Positions 15,059 to 23,829 of a stretch of DNA of 64,000 bases are shown piece after piece. The number at the start of each line of letters is the position of its first letter. The first letter of the stretch is position 1. The stretch is from Pleurocapsa minor GSE-CHR-MK 17-07R (GTDB taxonomy: Bacteria > Chloroflexota > Anaerolineae > Aggregatilineales > Phototrophicaceae), in the NCBI GenBank assembly GCA_019359125.1, contig JAHHHY010000008.1, forward strand, positions 308,863 through 372,862, given 5' to 3'. The translations under genes and the position numbers were made by a program. The notes beneath the pieces were generated by a model, which saw only the letters and a program-made list of their open reading frames with translations, was not told the DNA's origin and did no database searches.

Positions 15059-16327
15059 ATGCGCCGACTGTTCGCTTTTGTCCTGCTGCTGTGCCTGCTG
15101 CCGCTGGCCGGGGTCGTCGGGCAGTCTGTCGAGACGATCACGATCAATGGCGGGGCGACCGGCGTGGTGGGCGCCGGCAACACTGCCCCCAGCTTCTTCT
15201 TCGAGGCGACGGCCGGGCAGGTGCTGACCGTTCGGCTGGAGACCAGCACAGACGGCTTCAACCCGGTCATGCTGCTGGCCGACGCTGCCAACGCGGTGGT
15301 CTCGACGTTCAGCGGCCCGCCGGGGCAGAAGGTCATTGGCGGCACCTTCACCATCGCGACCAGCGGACGCTATTTCGTGCAGATACAGGGCGCAGGCGGC
15401 ACCACCGGCGCCTTCAACCTGACGCTGCTGGAGGGCGAACAGCCGCCTCAGCCGCCCACGCCGACCGCGCTCCCGCTGCCGACCGATATGCCGACGCCGC
15501 TGCCCGAAGCTGTCACCGCCCAGGGCGCAGAAAATACCGGGCTGTCTCCGCTGATTATCGGCGGACAAACCGTGACCGGCGGCGTGAGCGCAGACACCCC
15601 CGTGCAGAGCTATCGCATCCTCGGCGCCGTGACCGAGCAGGTGCTGGATGTGCGCCACACGAGCGAGGGACGCTTTGACTTCAGCCTGTTTGCCGGGGAT
15701 GACGAGACGCCGCTGGCGACCATCGACGGCACGCTGACGCGCAGCGCGCTGGTGATTCCGGCGGGCGACGGCGAGTATCGCCTGCTGATTCGTCACGCAG
15801 GCGTCGCCTTCGTGGCCGACTATGCCATCTCGCTGACCACGCTGGCCGAAGGCTCGCTGATTGCCGGGGTATCTGCCCAGGGCGCCCCGCCTGTGTCTGC
15901 GCCACCCACCAGCCTGCCGACCGCCGGGCCGTCCGCCACGCCCACAGCCATCCCGCCCACCAGCGTCGACCTGCTGCTGACATGGAGCTTCGACCAGTTC
16001 ATCGCCGTCAATGTGTCGGGGCAGCCGCTGGATATCTCGACCATTTCGTTTGCCGGGGATAACCGGCGCGTGGATACCAGCTACTGGCAGCGCGCCAATG
16101 GCGGCCTGTCGCTGGCGGCTTTCAGCCCCGGCGCGTGCGTGGGCCTGCGCCCGCTGGCCTATCAGGACCCGCCGACGCTGCCGGGCAACTGCCGCAGCCT
16201 GGGGGGCTACTGGTCGGCGGATGCGGTCGTCTTCTGGATGGGCGACAGCTTCCAGGTGCTGTTCAACGGCGTGCCGCTGGTCACCTGCCCGTCAGAGGTG
16301 GGCACCTGCGGTGTGGATGTGCCGTAG
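15059..16327 (+). CDS. Secreted protein with tandem PPC-like domains
   Basis: 422 residues from ATG 15059, preceded by GAGGGG; longer in-frame starts lack a ribosome site and would place the signal peptide internally. Residues 1-22 form a signal peptide (RRLFAFVLLLCLLPLAGVVG). Two beta-sandwich units of PPC type occupy about 25-130 and 165-275 (TVRLETSTDGFNPVMLLADA, GRYFVQIQG and their second copies), joined by P/T-rich linkers at about 130-155 and 280-310. The last 110 residues form a cysteine-containing module (four Cys) starting LLLTWSFDQFIAVNVSG. All evidence points to an envelope or secreted binding protein; no enzymatic motif is seen. Confidence 0.78.
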   Translation: MRRLFAFVLLLCLLPLAGVVGQSVETITINGGATGVVGAGNTAPSFFFEATAGQVLTVRLETSTDGFNPVMLLADAANAVVSTFSGPPGQKVIGGTFTIATSGRYFVQIQGAGGTTGAFNLTLLEGEQPPQPPTPTALPLPTDMPTPLPEAVTAQGAENTGLSPLIIGGQTVTGGVSADTPVQSYRILGAVTEQVLDVRHTSEGRFDFSLFAGDDETPLATIDGTLTRSALVIPAGDGEYRLLIRHAGVAFVADYAISLTTLAEGSLIAGVSAQGAPPVSAPPTSLPTAGPSATPTAIPPTSVDLLLTWSFDQFIAVNVSGQPLDISTISFAGDNRRVDTSYWQRANGGLSLAAFSPGACVGLRPLAYQDPPTLPGNCRSLGGYWSADAVVFWMGDSFQVLFNGVPLVTCPSEVGTCGVDVP

Positions 16328-16334
16328 CGCGCTT

Positions 16335-17297
16335 TCAGGTCGGCTGCGCCACCACATCGACATGCGCGCCGCGAGGCACGCGCTCTGGCTCGAAGGACAC
16401 GCGCACGCCGCGCATGGTCAGCGTGTCGAGCTGGTAGCCCGCGCTGAGCAGCAGGTCCAGCAGGCGCATGGTCCCTCGCTGGTCGGCATCGGCGTGGTAT
16501 TCAAAGCAGATGAAAGGACGAAAGCGGCGGATCGTTTCCGCGCCACCCAGCAGCGCGAACGCGTCGTAGCCTTCGATGTCGCACTTGATCACATCCAGCC
16601 GAGGCCAGCCCGCCGACGCCATATAATCGTCGATGCTGACCGAGGGCACGGTGATCGCCTCCAGCACGCGGCCTGCTTTCACCTCCAGCAGCGATGACTT
16701 GCCGTCGCTGGCGCTGATGTGGAAGGTGGCTGTGCCAGTTGTTGTATCGACCGCCTTTTCTTCCAGCGTGATCGGGGCAGCGCGGCCGGTCTGCATCGTC
16801 AGGGCGATATTGGCGCGGGCGCGGGCGGCCATGCGCGGATTGGCCTCGAAGCCCGCCACGCGGCCGGATGTCCCGGCGGCCATCGCCAGTGTGATGCTGT
16901 AGAAACCCAGATTCGCCCCGATATCCAGGCAGTGCGCGCCCGGACGTGTATGCGTGCGCAGCACGTGCGTTAGCGCGGTCTGGTAGTCCCCGGTGAACAG
17001 CAGCGTGCTATCCGCACCGCGTCGGCTGTTCACCTGCGCGACTGCGCCGCTGTTTAGCGTCACTGGCCCGTCATAGGGCGGCAGATGCGCGGCCAGCCAT
17101 GCCGACAGGCGCGACAGCCCGCGCACGGGGGTGTGGGAACGGGCACGCTGAACAGAACGCGTCAGGCTGGCGATGGTGCGGGTGAGTGCAGGCGTGGACA
17201 GCGGCGTTTTCCTGTTCGGGAGGGCGCAGAATACTGGCAAAACTGTACCGCGCTTTGCTTGACTTCCCAACGTCGACTTGCGTATACTAGGCGTCAT
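16335..17297 (-). CDS. FkbM-family SAM-dependent methyltransferase
   Basis: 320 residues from the ATG ending at 17297; a GTG at 17303 would add two residues and later alternatives such as TTG codons near 17245 cannot be excluded. The SAM-binding motif I is CLDIGANLGFYSITLA, followed by VAGFEANPRMAARARAN (acidic residue of motif II) and the FkbM-specific VSIDDYMA and DVIKCDIEGYDAFALLGG. Family members methylate hydroxyl groups of sugars, lipids or secondary metabolites. The first 60 residues are basic and poorly conserved. The start codon overlaps, on the other strand, the transcription start of the metG leader, so the two divergent genes share this region. Confidence 0.82.
   Translation of the reverse strand: MTPSIRKSTLGSQAKRGTVLPVFCALPNRKTPLSTPALTRTIASLTRSVQRARSHTPVRGLSRLSAWLAAHLPPYDGPVTLNSGAVAQVNSRRGADSTLLFTGDYQTALTHVLRTHTRPGAHCLDIGANLGFYSITLAMAAGTSGRVAGFEANPRMAARARANIALTMQTGRAAPITLEEKAVDTTTGTATFHISASDGKSSLLEVKAGRVLEAITVPSVSIDDYMASAGWPRLDVIKCDIEGYDAFALLGGAETIRRFRPFICFEYHADADQRGTMRLLDLLLSAGYQLDTLTMRGVRVSFEPERVPRGAHVDVVAQPT
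17259..17288 (+). promoter_or_regulatory. Promoter of the metG leader transcript
   Basis: TTGACT (17259-17264) and TATACT (17283-17288) each match the sigma-70 consensus in five of six positions and are 18 bases apart. Initiation is expected at about 17295. Confidence 0.7.
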
Positions 17298-17367
17298 GAA
17301 CACAGTGTCTGTGGCCGTCTCGATGCGAATGCAGCTTTTGTCCTCCCCTCAGGGCAGACAACGGTAA
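17296..17367 (+). CDS. Putative methionine-containing leader peptide of metG (23 residues)
   Basis: ATG 17296 to TAA 17367 encodes a 23-residue peptide that begins MNTVSVAV and continues SMRMQLLSS. Three of its codons are methionine (1, 10, 12). The ATG coincides with the predicted transcription start, so the messenger would be practically leaderless. It lies between a strong promoter and an intrinsic terminator, upstream of the methionyl-tRNA synthetase gene. This is the arrangement expected for ribosome-mediated attenuation by charged tRNA-Met. The bases between (GTGGC 17311-17315 with GCCAC 17368-17372, TTGTC 17338-17342 with GACAA 17357-17361) can fold into alternative hairpins. Expression is inferred from position only. 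Confidence 0.4.
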   Translation: MNTVSVAVSMRMQLLSSPQGRQR

Positions 17368-17400
17368 GCCACGCCTCTTGCTTGGTATACGCAAAAGCGA

Positions 17401-17431
17401 AGCCGCCTGTCCTGTACAGGCGGCTTTTTTG
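17401..17431 (+). terminator. Intrinsic terminator in the metG leader (attenuator candidate)
   Basis: AAGCCGCCTGT (17401-17411) pairs perfectly with ACAGGCGGCTT (17417-17427) around a five-base loop and ends in TTTTTT. It lies 120 bases after the promoter and 55 bases before metG. No second promoter was found between it and metG, so metG expression should depend on read-through. An independent small RNA ending here is the alternative. Confidence 0.8.
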
Positions 17432-17485
17432 TGCGGTAATCCTACATAGTGCGGCCCCATTAGCCGCTCAGAAGGGTCTGTTTGA

Positions 17486-19279
17486 ATGAGCAAGTACATC
17501 CATGTCAGCGTCGCCTGGCCGTATTCCAATGGCGACTTGCACGTCGGGCATCTGGCGGGCGCGTATCTGCCGGCCGATATTTTCGCGCGCTATCACCGCC
17601 TGAAGGGCAACCAGGTGCTGATGGTCAGCGGGTCAGACACGCACGGCACGCCGATTTCAGTCGAGGCGGACAAACGCGGCATCTCCCCGCGCGAGGTGTT
17701 CGAGAAGTATCACGAGCGCTTCCTGCTGACGCAGCAAAAGCTGGGCATCAGCTACGACCTGTTCACGCACACGGACACCGAAAACCACCACCGCATCGCG
17801 CAGGATATCTTCACGCTGCTGCTGGAGCGCGGCTTCCTGTACCTGGAGAAGCAGCAGCTCATGTACAGCGAGAAAGAGCGCCGCTTCCTGCCCGACCGCT
17901 ACGTCGAGGGCACGTGTTATATCTGCGGCTTCACCAGCGCGCGCGGCGACCAGTGCGACAACTGCTCCAACCTGATGGACGCGACCAGGCTGATCAATCC
18001 GCGCAGCAAGAATGACCCGACCGACGCGCTGATCGTGCGCGAGAGCGAGCATTATTTCCTCGACCTGAGCAAATTTGCCGACGTGCTGCTGCGCTATCTG
18101 GACCGGCACGAAAGCCACTGGCGCCCCAACGTGGTGCGCTTCAGCCGCAACTTCATCGGTGAAGGCCTGCGCGGCCGCCCGATCACCCGCGACATCGACT
18201 GGGGCGTGCCGGTCCCGCTGGAAGGCTGGGGAGACAAGCGCCTGTATGTGTGGTTCGACGCGGTGATGGGCTACCTGACGGCCAGCATCGAGTGGGCCAA
18301 AAATATCGGTCAGCCGGATGCATGGAAGCAGTGGTGGTACAACCCTGAGGCCGAAATCTACAACTTCATCGGCAAGGACAATATCCCCTTCCACACCGTC
18401 ATCTGGCCGGCGGAACTGCTGGGCATCGATGGCGTATACAACGACACCAACGGCCTCAGCCTGCCCTATGATGTGCCTGCCAACGAGTTCATGAATATCG
18501 AGGGCGAACAGTTCTCCAAGAGCCGCAATTGGGCGATCTGGGTGCCGGATGTGCTGGAGCGGTATCAGCCCGACGCGCTGCGCTATTACGTGGCGGCCAC
18601 CTTCCCGGAGACGCACGACAGCGACTTCGCGTGGGAAGGCTTCTACAACCGCGTCAACGGCGAGCTGCTGGCCGCGTGGGGCAACCTGGTCAACCGCATG
18701 CTCAGCTTCGCTTACAAGCGCTTTGATGGCAAGGTGCCGACGTTCGACGCGCTGACCGAGGCCGACCAGGCGATGATCGCCCGCAGCGAGGCGGCCTTCG
18801 AGGAAGTGGGGACGCTGATCGAGCAGGTGCGCCTGCGCGAGGCGCTGTCGGTCGCGATGGGCGTGGTGCGCGAGGCCAATGCCTATCTGGACGGGCGCAA
18901 GCCGTGGACCACGATTAAAGAAGATCCGGCCGACGCCGCGCGCTCGGTCTACGCCATCCTGCGCGTGATCGACAACCTGAACGTGGTGCTGGCGCCCTTC
19001 CTGCCGTTCTCGGCGCAGGCCGTGCATGAATACCTGGGCTACAGCGGCCAGATTTTCGGCACACAGTCGATTGTCGAATATCAGGAAAGCGAACGCCCGC
19101 ACAAGGGGCTGACGTATGACGGCAGCGCGGCTGTGGGCAAGTGGAAGAAGCGCGCCCTGCCGCAGGGCCAGGCGCTGAACGAGCCGAAGGCGCTGTATAC
19201 CAAGCTGGATCCGGACATCGTGGCGCAGGAAAAAGGCTATCTGGGCCAGCCGCGCGAGGAACACGATATCGTCGTGTAG
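17486..19279 (+). CDS. metG: Methionyl-tRNA synthetase
   Basis: 597 residues. It charges tRNA-Met with methionine in the cytoplasm. The class I HIGH motif is HVGH at residues 19-22 in YSNGDLHVGHLAGAY; the KMSKS loop is EQFSKSRNW near residue 343. The zinc knuckle CYICG...CDNC lies at about 147-165. The anticodon-binding helical domain follows from about residue 390. The protein stops after that domain and lacks the C-terminal EMAP/Arc1p-like tRNA-binding domain of longer enzymes such as that of E. coli (677 residues). A leader ORF and terminator upstream suggest regulation by methionine supply. Confidence 0.95.
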   Translation: MSKYIHVSVAWPYSNGDLHVGHLAGAYLPADIFARYHRLKGNQVLMVSGSDTHGTPISVEADKRGISPREVFEKYHERFLLTQQKLGISYDLFTHTDTENHHRIAQDIFTLLLERGFLYLEKQQLMYSEKERRFLPDRYVEGTCYICGFTSARGDQCDNCSNLMDATRLINPRSKNDPTDALIVRESEHYFLDLSKFADVLLRYLDRHESHWRPNVVRFSRNFIGEGLRGRPITRDIDWGVPVPLEGWGDKRLYVWFDAVMGYLTASIEWAKNIGQPDAWKQWWYNPEAEIYNFIGKDNIPFHTVIWPAELLGIDGVYNDTNGLSLPYDVPANEFMNIEGEQFSKSRNWAIWVPDVLERYQPDALRYYVAATFPETHDSDFAWEGFYNRVNGELLAAWGNLVNRMLSFAYKRFDGKVPTFDALTEADQAMIARSEAAFEEVGTLIEQVRLREALSVAMGVVREANAYLDGRKPWTTIKEDPADAARSVYAILRVIDNLNVVLAPFLPFSAQAVHEYLGYSGQIFGTQSIVEYQESERPHKGLTYDGSAAVGKWKKRALPQGQALNEPKALYTKLDPDIVAQEKGYLGQPREEHDIVV

Positions 19280-19324
19280 GCACACGCCATGAAGGTTTGG
19301 CTGAAGAGTAGATGATAGTGCATC

Positions 19325-19344
19325 GGGCGCCTCGCGAGGCGCCC
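19325..19344. repeat. 20-bp perfect palindrome, family copy 3
   Basis: GGGCGCCTCGCGAGGCGCCC lies 45 bases after the metG stop codon. Compared with the copy at 4505 the inner pair CG/CG has changed to CC/GG on both arms, keeping the palindrome intact. Confidence 0.9.
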
Positions 19345-19373
19345 GATTGCATTACTTTCAGCAAAATAGCGAT

Positions 19374-19514
19374 GAACCGCCAGGACGTCAGAACACAATC
19401 AACAACCTGCGATGCTGTGAGCATTGCCGCTTGTCAAATCTGGCGGGTCTGACTGTTCGCGGCCAGACGGCTTTTATCCTTCTGATCGTGGCGGTCTTTG
19501 CGTCTTGGCGGTTC
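19374..19514. repeat. Inverted repeat pair bounding a 113-base spacer
   Basis: GAACCGCCAGGACG (19374-19387) and CGTCTTGGCGGTTC (19501-19514) are inverted copies with 13 of 14 matches. The spacer has no gene. The architecture resembles a small REP-type or MITE-like unit. The gap 19280-19631 contains only this unit and the palindrome at 19325. Confidence 0.6.
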
Positions 19515-19631
19515 AAATTGTCGCTACAGTACAGCGCATGGGCGAATAGATTCAGCCCCAAAACAGCCTCAGCGCAAAGCATTAACGCGCTGATTTAAAA
19601 CCATGCTATGCCGCTGCGACAAGACCCGCCC

Positions 19632-20303
19632 TTATCCCTGCATTACGCGGGCCAGAATGAAGCCGTCATAGCCCTTGCTGCCGACCGTCTGCACGGCGGT
19701 GGCGCTCAGGTGCGGATGGGCGCGAATGGCGGCAGTCGCCTGGCGCACGCCCATCACGCTGGGGTCGGTGCTGGTCGCGTCTGTCACGGCGCCGTTACGC
19801 ACCACATTGTCGATGATTATGAGGCTTCCGGGCTTCGACAGCTTCAGCGCGTAATCGAGGTAAGCAGGCGTGCTAACCTTGTCGGCGTCGATGAAGATCA
19901 GGTCAAACGGCGCTTCATTGGCCTTAATCAGGCCGGGCAGCGTGTCATGCGCCGACCCGACGATGACGCGCACTTTGTCTGACAGCCCGGCGCGGGCGAT
20001 ATTGGCCTCGGCGACGGCGGCATGTTTCGGGTCGATTTCCAGCGTGACCAGCGCGCCATTGGCGGGCAGGGCACGCGCCAGCCAGATGGTGCTGTAGCCA
20101 GCCAGCGTGCCAACTTCGAGGATGCGCCCTGCACCCTGCGTCGTCGCCAGCAGATTCAGCAGCTTCCCCTGCGACGGCGAGACATTGATGGCCGGGATGC
20201 CTGACCGGGCAGTGTCGGCCAGCGCGGCTTCCAGCGCTTCGTCGCGGCCTATCAGCTGCTCATCAAACCAGGCGTCGACAGCGGACCATACTTCAGCGGA
20301 CAT
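19632..20303 (-). CDS. Class I SAM-dependent O-methyltransferase (COMT/CCoAOMT family)
   Basis: 223 residues, the family's usual length. SAM motif I is ILEVGTLAGYSTIWLARAL, the acidic loop LVTLEIDPKHAAVAEANI, and the metal-binding aspartates are in FDLIFIDADKVSTPAYLDYA and IIIDNVVRNG. This set defines divalent-metal-dependent catechol-type O-methyltransferases. The natural acceptor is unknown. AAAGGA precedes the start codon. The gene stands alone between the metG region and a divergent TPR gene. Confidence 0.9.
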   Translation of the reverse strand: MSAEVWSAVDAWFDEQLIGRDEALEAALADTARSGIPAINVSPSQGKLLNLLATTQGAGRILEVGTLAGYSTIWLARALPANGALVTLEIDPKHAAVAEANIARAGLSDKVRVIVGSAHDTLPGLIKANEAPFDLIFIDADKVSTPAYLDYALKLSKPGSLIIIDNVVRNGAVTDATSTDPSVMGVRQATAAIRAHPHLSATAVQTVGSKGYDGFILARVMQG

Positions 20304-20348
20304 TCAGATTCCTTTCGTGAGTACACACACGCGCAATCAGGTGTATGC

Positions 20349-20378
20349 GCGACATAAAATATGGATTGATACTATACT
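20349..20378 (+). promoter_or_regulatory. Possible promoter of the TPR gene at 20440
   Basis: TATACT (20373-20378) is preceded by GCGACA (20349-20354, 4 of 6 matches) at 18 bases. The leader to the ATG is about 55 bases. Confidence 0.4.
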
Positions 20379-20439
20379 GAAGGCTATAGAACTGAAGGTT
20401 ACAATAATTATTTTACCTGAAGAGGGGACACGTGTCACC

Positions 20440-21459
20440 ATGGGGCAGCAAAAAGTCCTGAGCCGGCTGCAGCAACCCGTGGCGCAGACCACTGCGCATC
20501 GCAAATCCACATCATCGTCGCAGCAATCCGCAGAGCAGGGAATATTTCAGAAGCTGGGGAATCGGCGGCGGCAGCGCCAGCTGAAAGGCCAGGAAGAAAC
20601 CGAGACCAGCGAAGCCCCCACCCCACGGCAGATGTTCGAGGCCGCCCACGACTTATATCAAGGCGGGGAATACCAGCAGGCGCTCGATGCCTTCAATGCC
20701 TTTGTCGCCGCCCACGGCAACCATAACGGTATTGCAACCTATAACATCGCCCAGTGCTACTACAATCTGGGGCGCCGCGATCTGGCCATCGAGCAGTTTC
20801 AAAAGTGCCTTGCAGAAGGTATGGCTGCTAGCGAATATGCCGAAGAAATCAAAAAAAAGATCGCGGATATGGAGAGCGAACAGAAACCGAATTTCGAGCG
20901 TGGCCAGCAGGCTTTCCAGAAAAAAGATTACAAGACTGCGCTGCGTTACTACATGCGCGCCCTGGAAGCAGGCATGGCGCGGCGCTCCGCGGCGTTGTTC
21001 AATATTGCCCAGTGTAACCGCCTGCTCAAGCGTTATGACAACGCGCTGTTGTTTTATCAGGAGGCACTGGATGCGGGCATCGGTGAGTATGAGACTGAAG
21101 TGATGGGGCGAATCGAGGAGATGCGCGTCCATCTGGGCATGAAGCCGGAAATTTCAGGCGAGGTGACGCCGCTCAGCCAGGATGATATCTCGCACCTGTT
21201 CTACAAGGGCGACGCCGAGATGAAGCTGGGTCACTACGAAAAAGCCCTCGCGCTGTTCACCGAGCTGCACGATCGCGTCGGGAAGTCGAAGAAGCCCGGC
21301 GTCAGCTACTTCAATATGGCGCAGTGCAACCGCCTGCTCAGCCGATTCGCTGTTGCGCTGTACCTGTATGAGCAGGCTATCAAGTCCAATGTCGGGGAAT
21401 ATGAACGCGAGACGCAGGACCGCATCTTCGAGATGCGAAAGCGCCTCGGCGTCGCGTGA
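20440..21459 (+). CDS. Cytoplasmic TPR protein built of three long modules
   Basis: 339 residues from ATG 20440, with AGAGGGG upstream. The first 65 residues are a Q/S/T-rich, probably disordered head. Three modules of about 90-110 residues follow (about 70-155, 157-235 and 250-339). Each contains two TPR-like hairpins and a nearly invariant N-[IM]-AQC motif: YNIAQCYYNL, FNIAQCNRLL and FNMAQCNRLL. Modules two and three also share EYE-x-E...RI-x-EMR-x-x-LG at their ends. No signal peptide or membrane segment is present. It is probably a protein-protein scaffold; its partner is unknown. Confidence 0.75.
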   Translation: MGQQKVLSRLQQPVAQTTAHRKSTSSSQQSAEQGIFQKLGNRRRQRQLKGQEETETSEAPTPRQMFEAAHDLYQGGEYQQALDAFNAFVAAHGNHNGIATYNIAQCYYNLGRRDLAIEQFQKCLAEGMAASEYAEEIKKKIADMESEQKPNFERGQQAFQKKDYKTALRYYMRALEAGMARRSAALFNIAQCNRLLKRYDNALLFYQEALDAGIGEYETEVMGRIEEMRVHLGMKPEISGEVTPLSQDDISHLFYKGDAEMKLGHYEKALALFTELHDRVGKSKKPGVSYFNMAQCNRLLSRFAVALYLYEQAIKSNVGEYERETQDRIFEMRKRLGVA

Positions 21460-21469
21460 AACAGCGCAG

Positions 21470-21505
21470 GACAGGCGGATGGGCGCTCCCACCCGCCTGT
21501 CTTTT
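21470..21505 (+). terminator. Intrinsic terminator after the TPR gene
   Basis: GACAGGCGG (21470-21478) pairs with CCGCCTGTC (21493-21501) and TGGG with CCCA inside, followed by TTTT. It ends five bases before the stop codon of the convergent lpd gene. Confidence 0.75.
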
Positions 21506-21510
21506 AAACG

Positions 21511-22911
21511 CTAGAAATTGATCATCTGGCCTTCGAGGCCGTGCGCCGCTTCCTTGACTGCTTCGCTCAGCGTGGGGTGCGCGTGCACGTTGCGGGCGAT
21601 TTCTTCGGGCGTCAGCTCGGCATAGCGCGCCAGCGTCAGCTCTGGCAGCAGCTCGGTCACATCCGGGCCGATCAGGTGCGCACCCAGCATTTCACCGTAC
21701 TTCTTGTCGCTGATCAGCTTGACGAAGCCGACCGCGTCGCCCAGGCCGTGCGCCTTGCCATTGGCCTGGAAGGGGAACTTCGACACGTTGATGTCGTAGC
21801 CGGCTTCACGGGCCTGCTTTTCGGTGTAGCCAAAGCTGGCGACCTGCGGCTGGCAGTAGGTCGCGCGCGGCATCATGATGTATTCCAGCGTGCTGGTGTG
21901 CGCCCCGGCGATATTCTCGGCGGCAATCACGCCCATCGCCTCGGCCACGTGCGCCAGCATCAGCTTGGCCGTCACGTCGCCAATCGCGTAGATGTTCGGC
22001 ACGTTGGTCTGCATCTTCTCGTTGATGTCGATCGCGCCGCGGTCGGTCAGCTTCACGCCGGTGTTTTCCAGGCCGAAGCCCTGCGTGCGCGGGACAAAGC
22101 CGATGGCCTGCATCACGCGCTCGGCTTCCAGCACCTGCGGCGCGCCGTCTTTGCCGATCACGGTCACCTTGACGCCAGTGCCCACATCTTCGATGCTCTC
22201 GACTTTCGTGCTGGTCATGATTTTCACGCCCAGCTTCTTGTAGTGCTTTTCCAGTTCCTTGCTGACTTCCTCGTCTTCCAGCGGCAGCACGCGGTCCGCG
22301 TATTCCACCAGCGTCACGTCCACGCCATAGTTCTTGTGCACATAGGCGAATTCCACGCCGATGGCCCCTGCGCCTGCGATGATGATCGACTTGGGCAGAT
22401 TTTCTTCCATAATCTGCTCCTCGTAGGTCACCACGTTCTTGCTCAGGCTGGTGCCAGGCAGCAGGCGGGTCTGCGCGCCGGTGGCGAGGATGGCGTGCTT
22501 GAAGGTGATCGTCTCGGTCTTGCCGTCGTTCAGGGTGACGTCCACCGTCTGGGCATCCTTGAACGTGGCCCAGCCGTCAAATTCGTCCACCTTGTTCTTG
22601 CGCATCAGGAAATGCACGCCCTTGACGCGGCCATCGGCCACATCGCGGCTGCGCTTCCAGGCACTGCCGAAATCCATCGTGATTTCGCCCGTCACCCTGA
22701 TGCCAAACTTGTCGGCTTCTTTGGTCAGGATGTGGGCCAGCTCGGCATTGCGCAGCAGGGCTTTTGAGGGGATACAGCCCACGTTCAGGCAGACACCGCC
22801 CCAGTATTTCTTCTCGATGATCGCGGTCTTCAGGCCAAGCTGGCTGGCGCGAATCGCCGCCACATAGCCGCCGGGCCCCGCACCAACTACCACTACGTCA
22901 TATGCTGCCAT
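21511..22911 (-). CDS. lpdA: Dihydrolipoyl dehydrogenase
   Basis: 466 residues from the ATG ending at 22911 ([19 protein letters not shown]), with GGAGA about ten bases upstream; a longer ORF to 22995 adds unrelated sequence. FAD-binding motif [17 protein letters not shown], the redox disulfide CLNVGC (about residues 44-49), the NAD-binding [10 protein letters not shown] and the C-terminal active-site HAHPTLSE (His-Glu pair) are all present. As E3 subunit it reoxidises the lipoyl groups of pyruvate and 2-oxoglutarate dehydrogenase complexes or of the glycine cleavage system. No E1, E2 or gcv genes are linked here. Confidence 0.95.
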   Translation of the reverse strand: MAAYDVVVVGAGPGGYVAAIRASQLGLKTAIIEKKYWGGVCLNVGCIPSKALLRNAELAHILTKEADKFGIRVTGEITMDFGSAWKRSRDVADGRVKGVHFLMRKNKVDEFDGWATFKDAQTVDVTLNDGKTETITFKHAILATGAQTRLLPGTSLSKNVVTYEEQIMEENLPKSIIIAGAGAIGVEFAYVHKNYGVDVTLVEYADRVLPLEDEEVSKELEKHYKKLGVKIMTSTKVESIEDVGTGVKVTVIGKDGAPQVLEAERVMQAIGFVPRTQGFGLENTGVKLTDRGAIDINEKMQTNVPNIYAIGDVTAKLMLAHVAEAMGVIAAENIAGAHTSTLEYIMMPRATYCQPQVASFGYTEKQAREAGYDINVSKFPFQANGKAHGLGDAVGFVKLISDKKYGEMLGAHLIGPDVTELLPELTLARYAELTPEEIARNVHAHPTLSEAVKEAAHGLEGQMINF

Positions 22912-23046
22912 GTGCATCGTCTCCACAAATACTGAGTGTTTGATTGATAGACGCGCATTGTAGCCCCACGCATACCTGACTGGCAATTGCCGCATCAGCC
23001 CGCGCGATTCTTTCGTCTTTTTTTGGTATCTGTCTCACGTGCCACT

Positions 23047-23075
23047 CATTAATGTTCATTAATATTTGCATTAGA
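23047..23075. promoter_or_regulatory. Direct repeats upstream of the response-regulator gene
   Basis: CATTAAT begins at 23047 and again at 23057, and CATTAG at 23069. Repeats with 10-12 base spacing fall on one helix face, the usual binding geometry of OmpR/PhoB regulators. They lie 35-64 bases before the start codon of such a regulator, suggesting autoregulation. TATCAT at 23084 could be the -10 box. Confidence 0.4.
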
Positions 23076-23110
23076 TTCGCAGGTATCATCCATCCCGGAA
23101 GAGTTGTTAC

Positions 23111-23794
23111 ATGGCAGGAGAACGCATCCTCCTAATTGAAGATGAAGCGCGCATCGCGCAATTTATCGAGCGGGCGTTGATTTATGAAGGCTACCGGGTG
23201 AGTGTCGCTCGGGATGGCCAGAGTGGACTGGCGATTGCCCGCGACAATCCGCCCGACCTGGTCGTGCTGGACTGGATGCTGCCGGGTCTCGATGGCCTGG
23301 AAGTGTGCAAGCGCCTGCGCGCTGCCAGCGAAGTCCCCATCCTGATGCTGACCGCAAAAGATGATATCAAGGATCGCGTGCTGGGCCTGGATGCCGGTGC
23401 CGATGATTATCTGGTGAAACCTTTCTCGGTGGACGAGCTGATGGCCCGCGTGCGCGCGCTGTTCCGCCGTTCCACCCCCACCTCAAAGCCGGAAATTCTG
23501 CGCTTTGCCGACCTGACGCTGGACACAGGCACCCACCGCGCTTATCGCGGCGAACGCCCGATCGACCTGACGGCCAAGGAATACGAGCTGCTGGAATTGT
23601 TCATGCGCAATCCGCGCCAGGTGCTCACCCGCGATGTCATTTTTGACCGTGTGTGGGGCTACGACTTTGGCGGCGAGAGCAACATCATCGAAGTATACGT
23701 GCGCTATTTGCGCCAGAAGACGGAGCAGAGCGAAGAAACCCGCCTTGTGCACACGGTGCGCGGGGTAGGGTATGTGCTGCGTGAAGAAGAATAG
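23111..23794 (+). CDS. OmpR/PhoB-family response regulator
   Basis: 227 residues. The receiver (1-120) shows the acidic pocket [11 protein letters not shown], the phosphoacceptor in [16 protein letters not shown], the threonine in LMLTAKD and the lysine in DYLVKPFS. The C-terminal winged helix (about 130-225) has [17 protein letters not shown] and the recognition helix [15 protein letters not shown] ending in VRGVGYVL. Phosphorylation by the adjacent kinase should activate DNA binding. GGCAGGAG lies around the start. The kinase gene follows after 35 bases. Confidence 0.93.
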   Translation: MAGERILLIEDEARIAQFIERALIYEGYRVSVARDGQSGLAIARDNPPDLVVLDWMLPGLDGLEVCKRLRAASEVPILMLTAKDDIKDRVLGLDAGADDYLVKPFSVDELMARVRALFRRSTPTSKPEILRFADLTLDTGTHRAYRGERPIDLTAKEYELLELFMRNPRQVLTRDVIFDRVWGYDFGGESNIIEVYVRYLRQKTEQSEETRLVHTVRGVGYVLREEE

Positions 23795-23829
23795 TTCCGC
23801 CGGCGGGCTGACGTGATCGACGCAATCCT

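Noticed and set aside
17295..17435. T-box or SAM riboswitch before metG
   Set aside because: The conserved T-box bulge sequence and the SAM-I core were not found. The leader ORF and terminator fit simpler attenuation, although an unknown aptamer cannot be excluded.
17657..19285. 542-codon frame antisense to metG
   Set aside because: Shadow of metG, which carries HIGH, KMSKS and zinc motifs in the sense frame.
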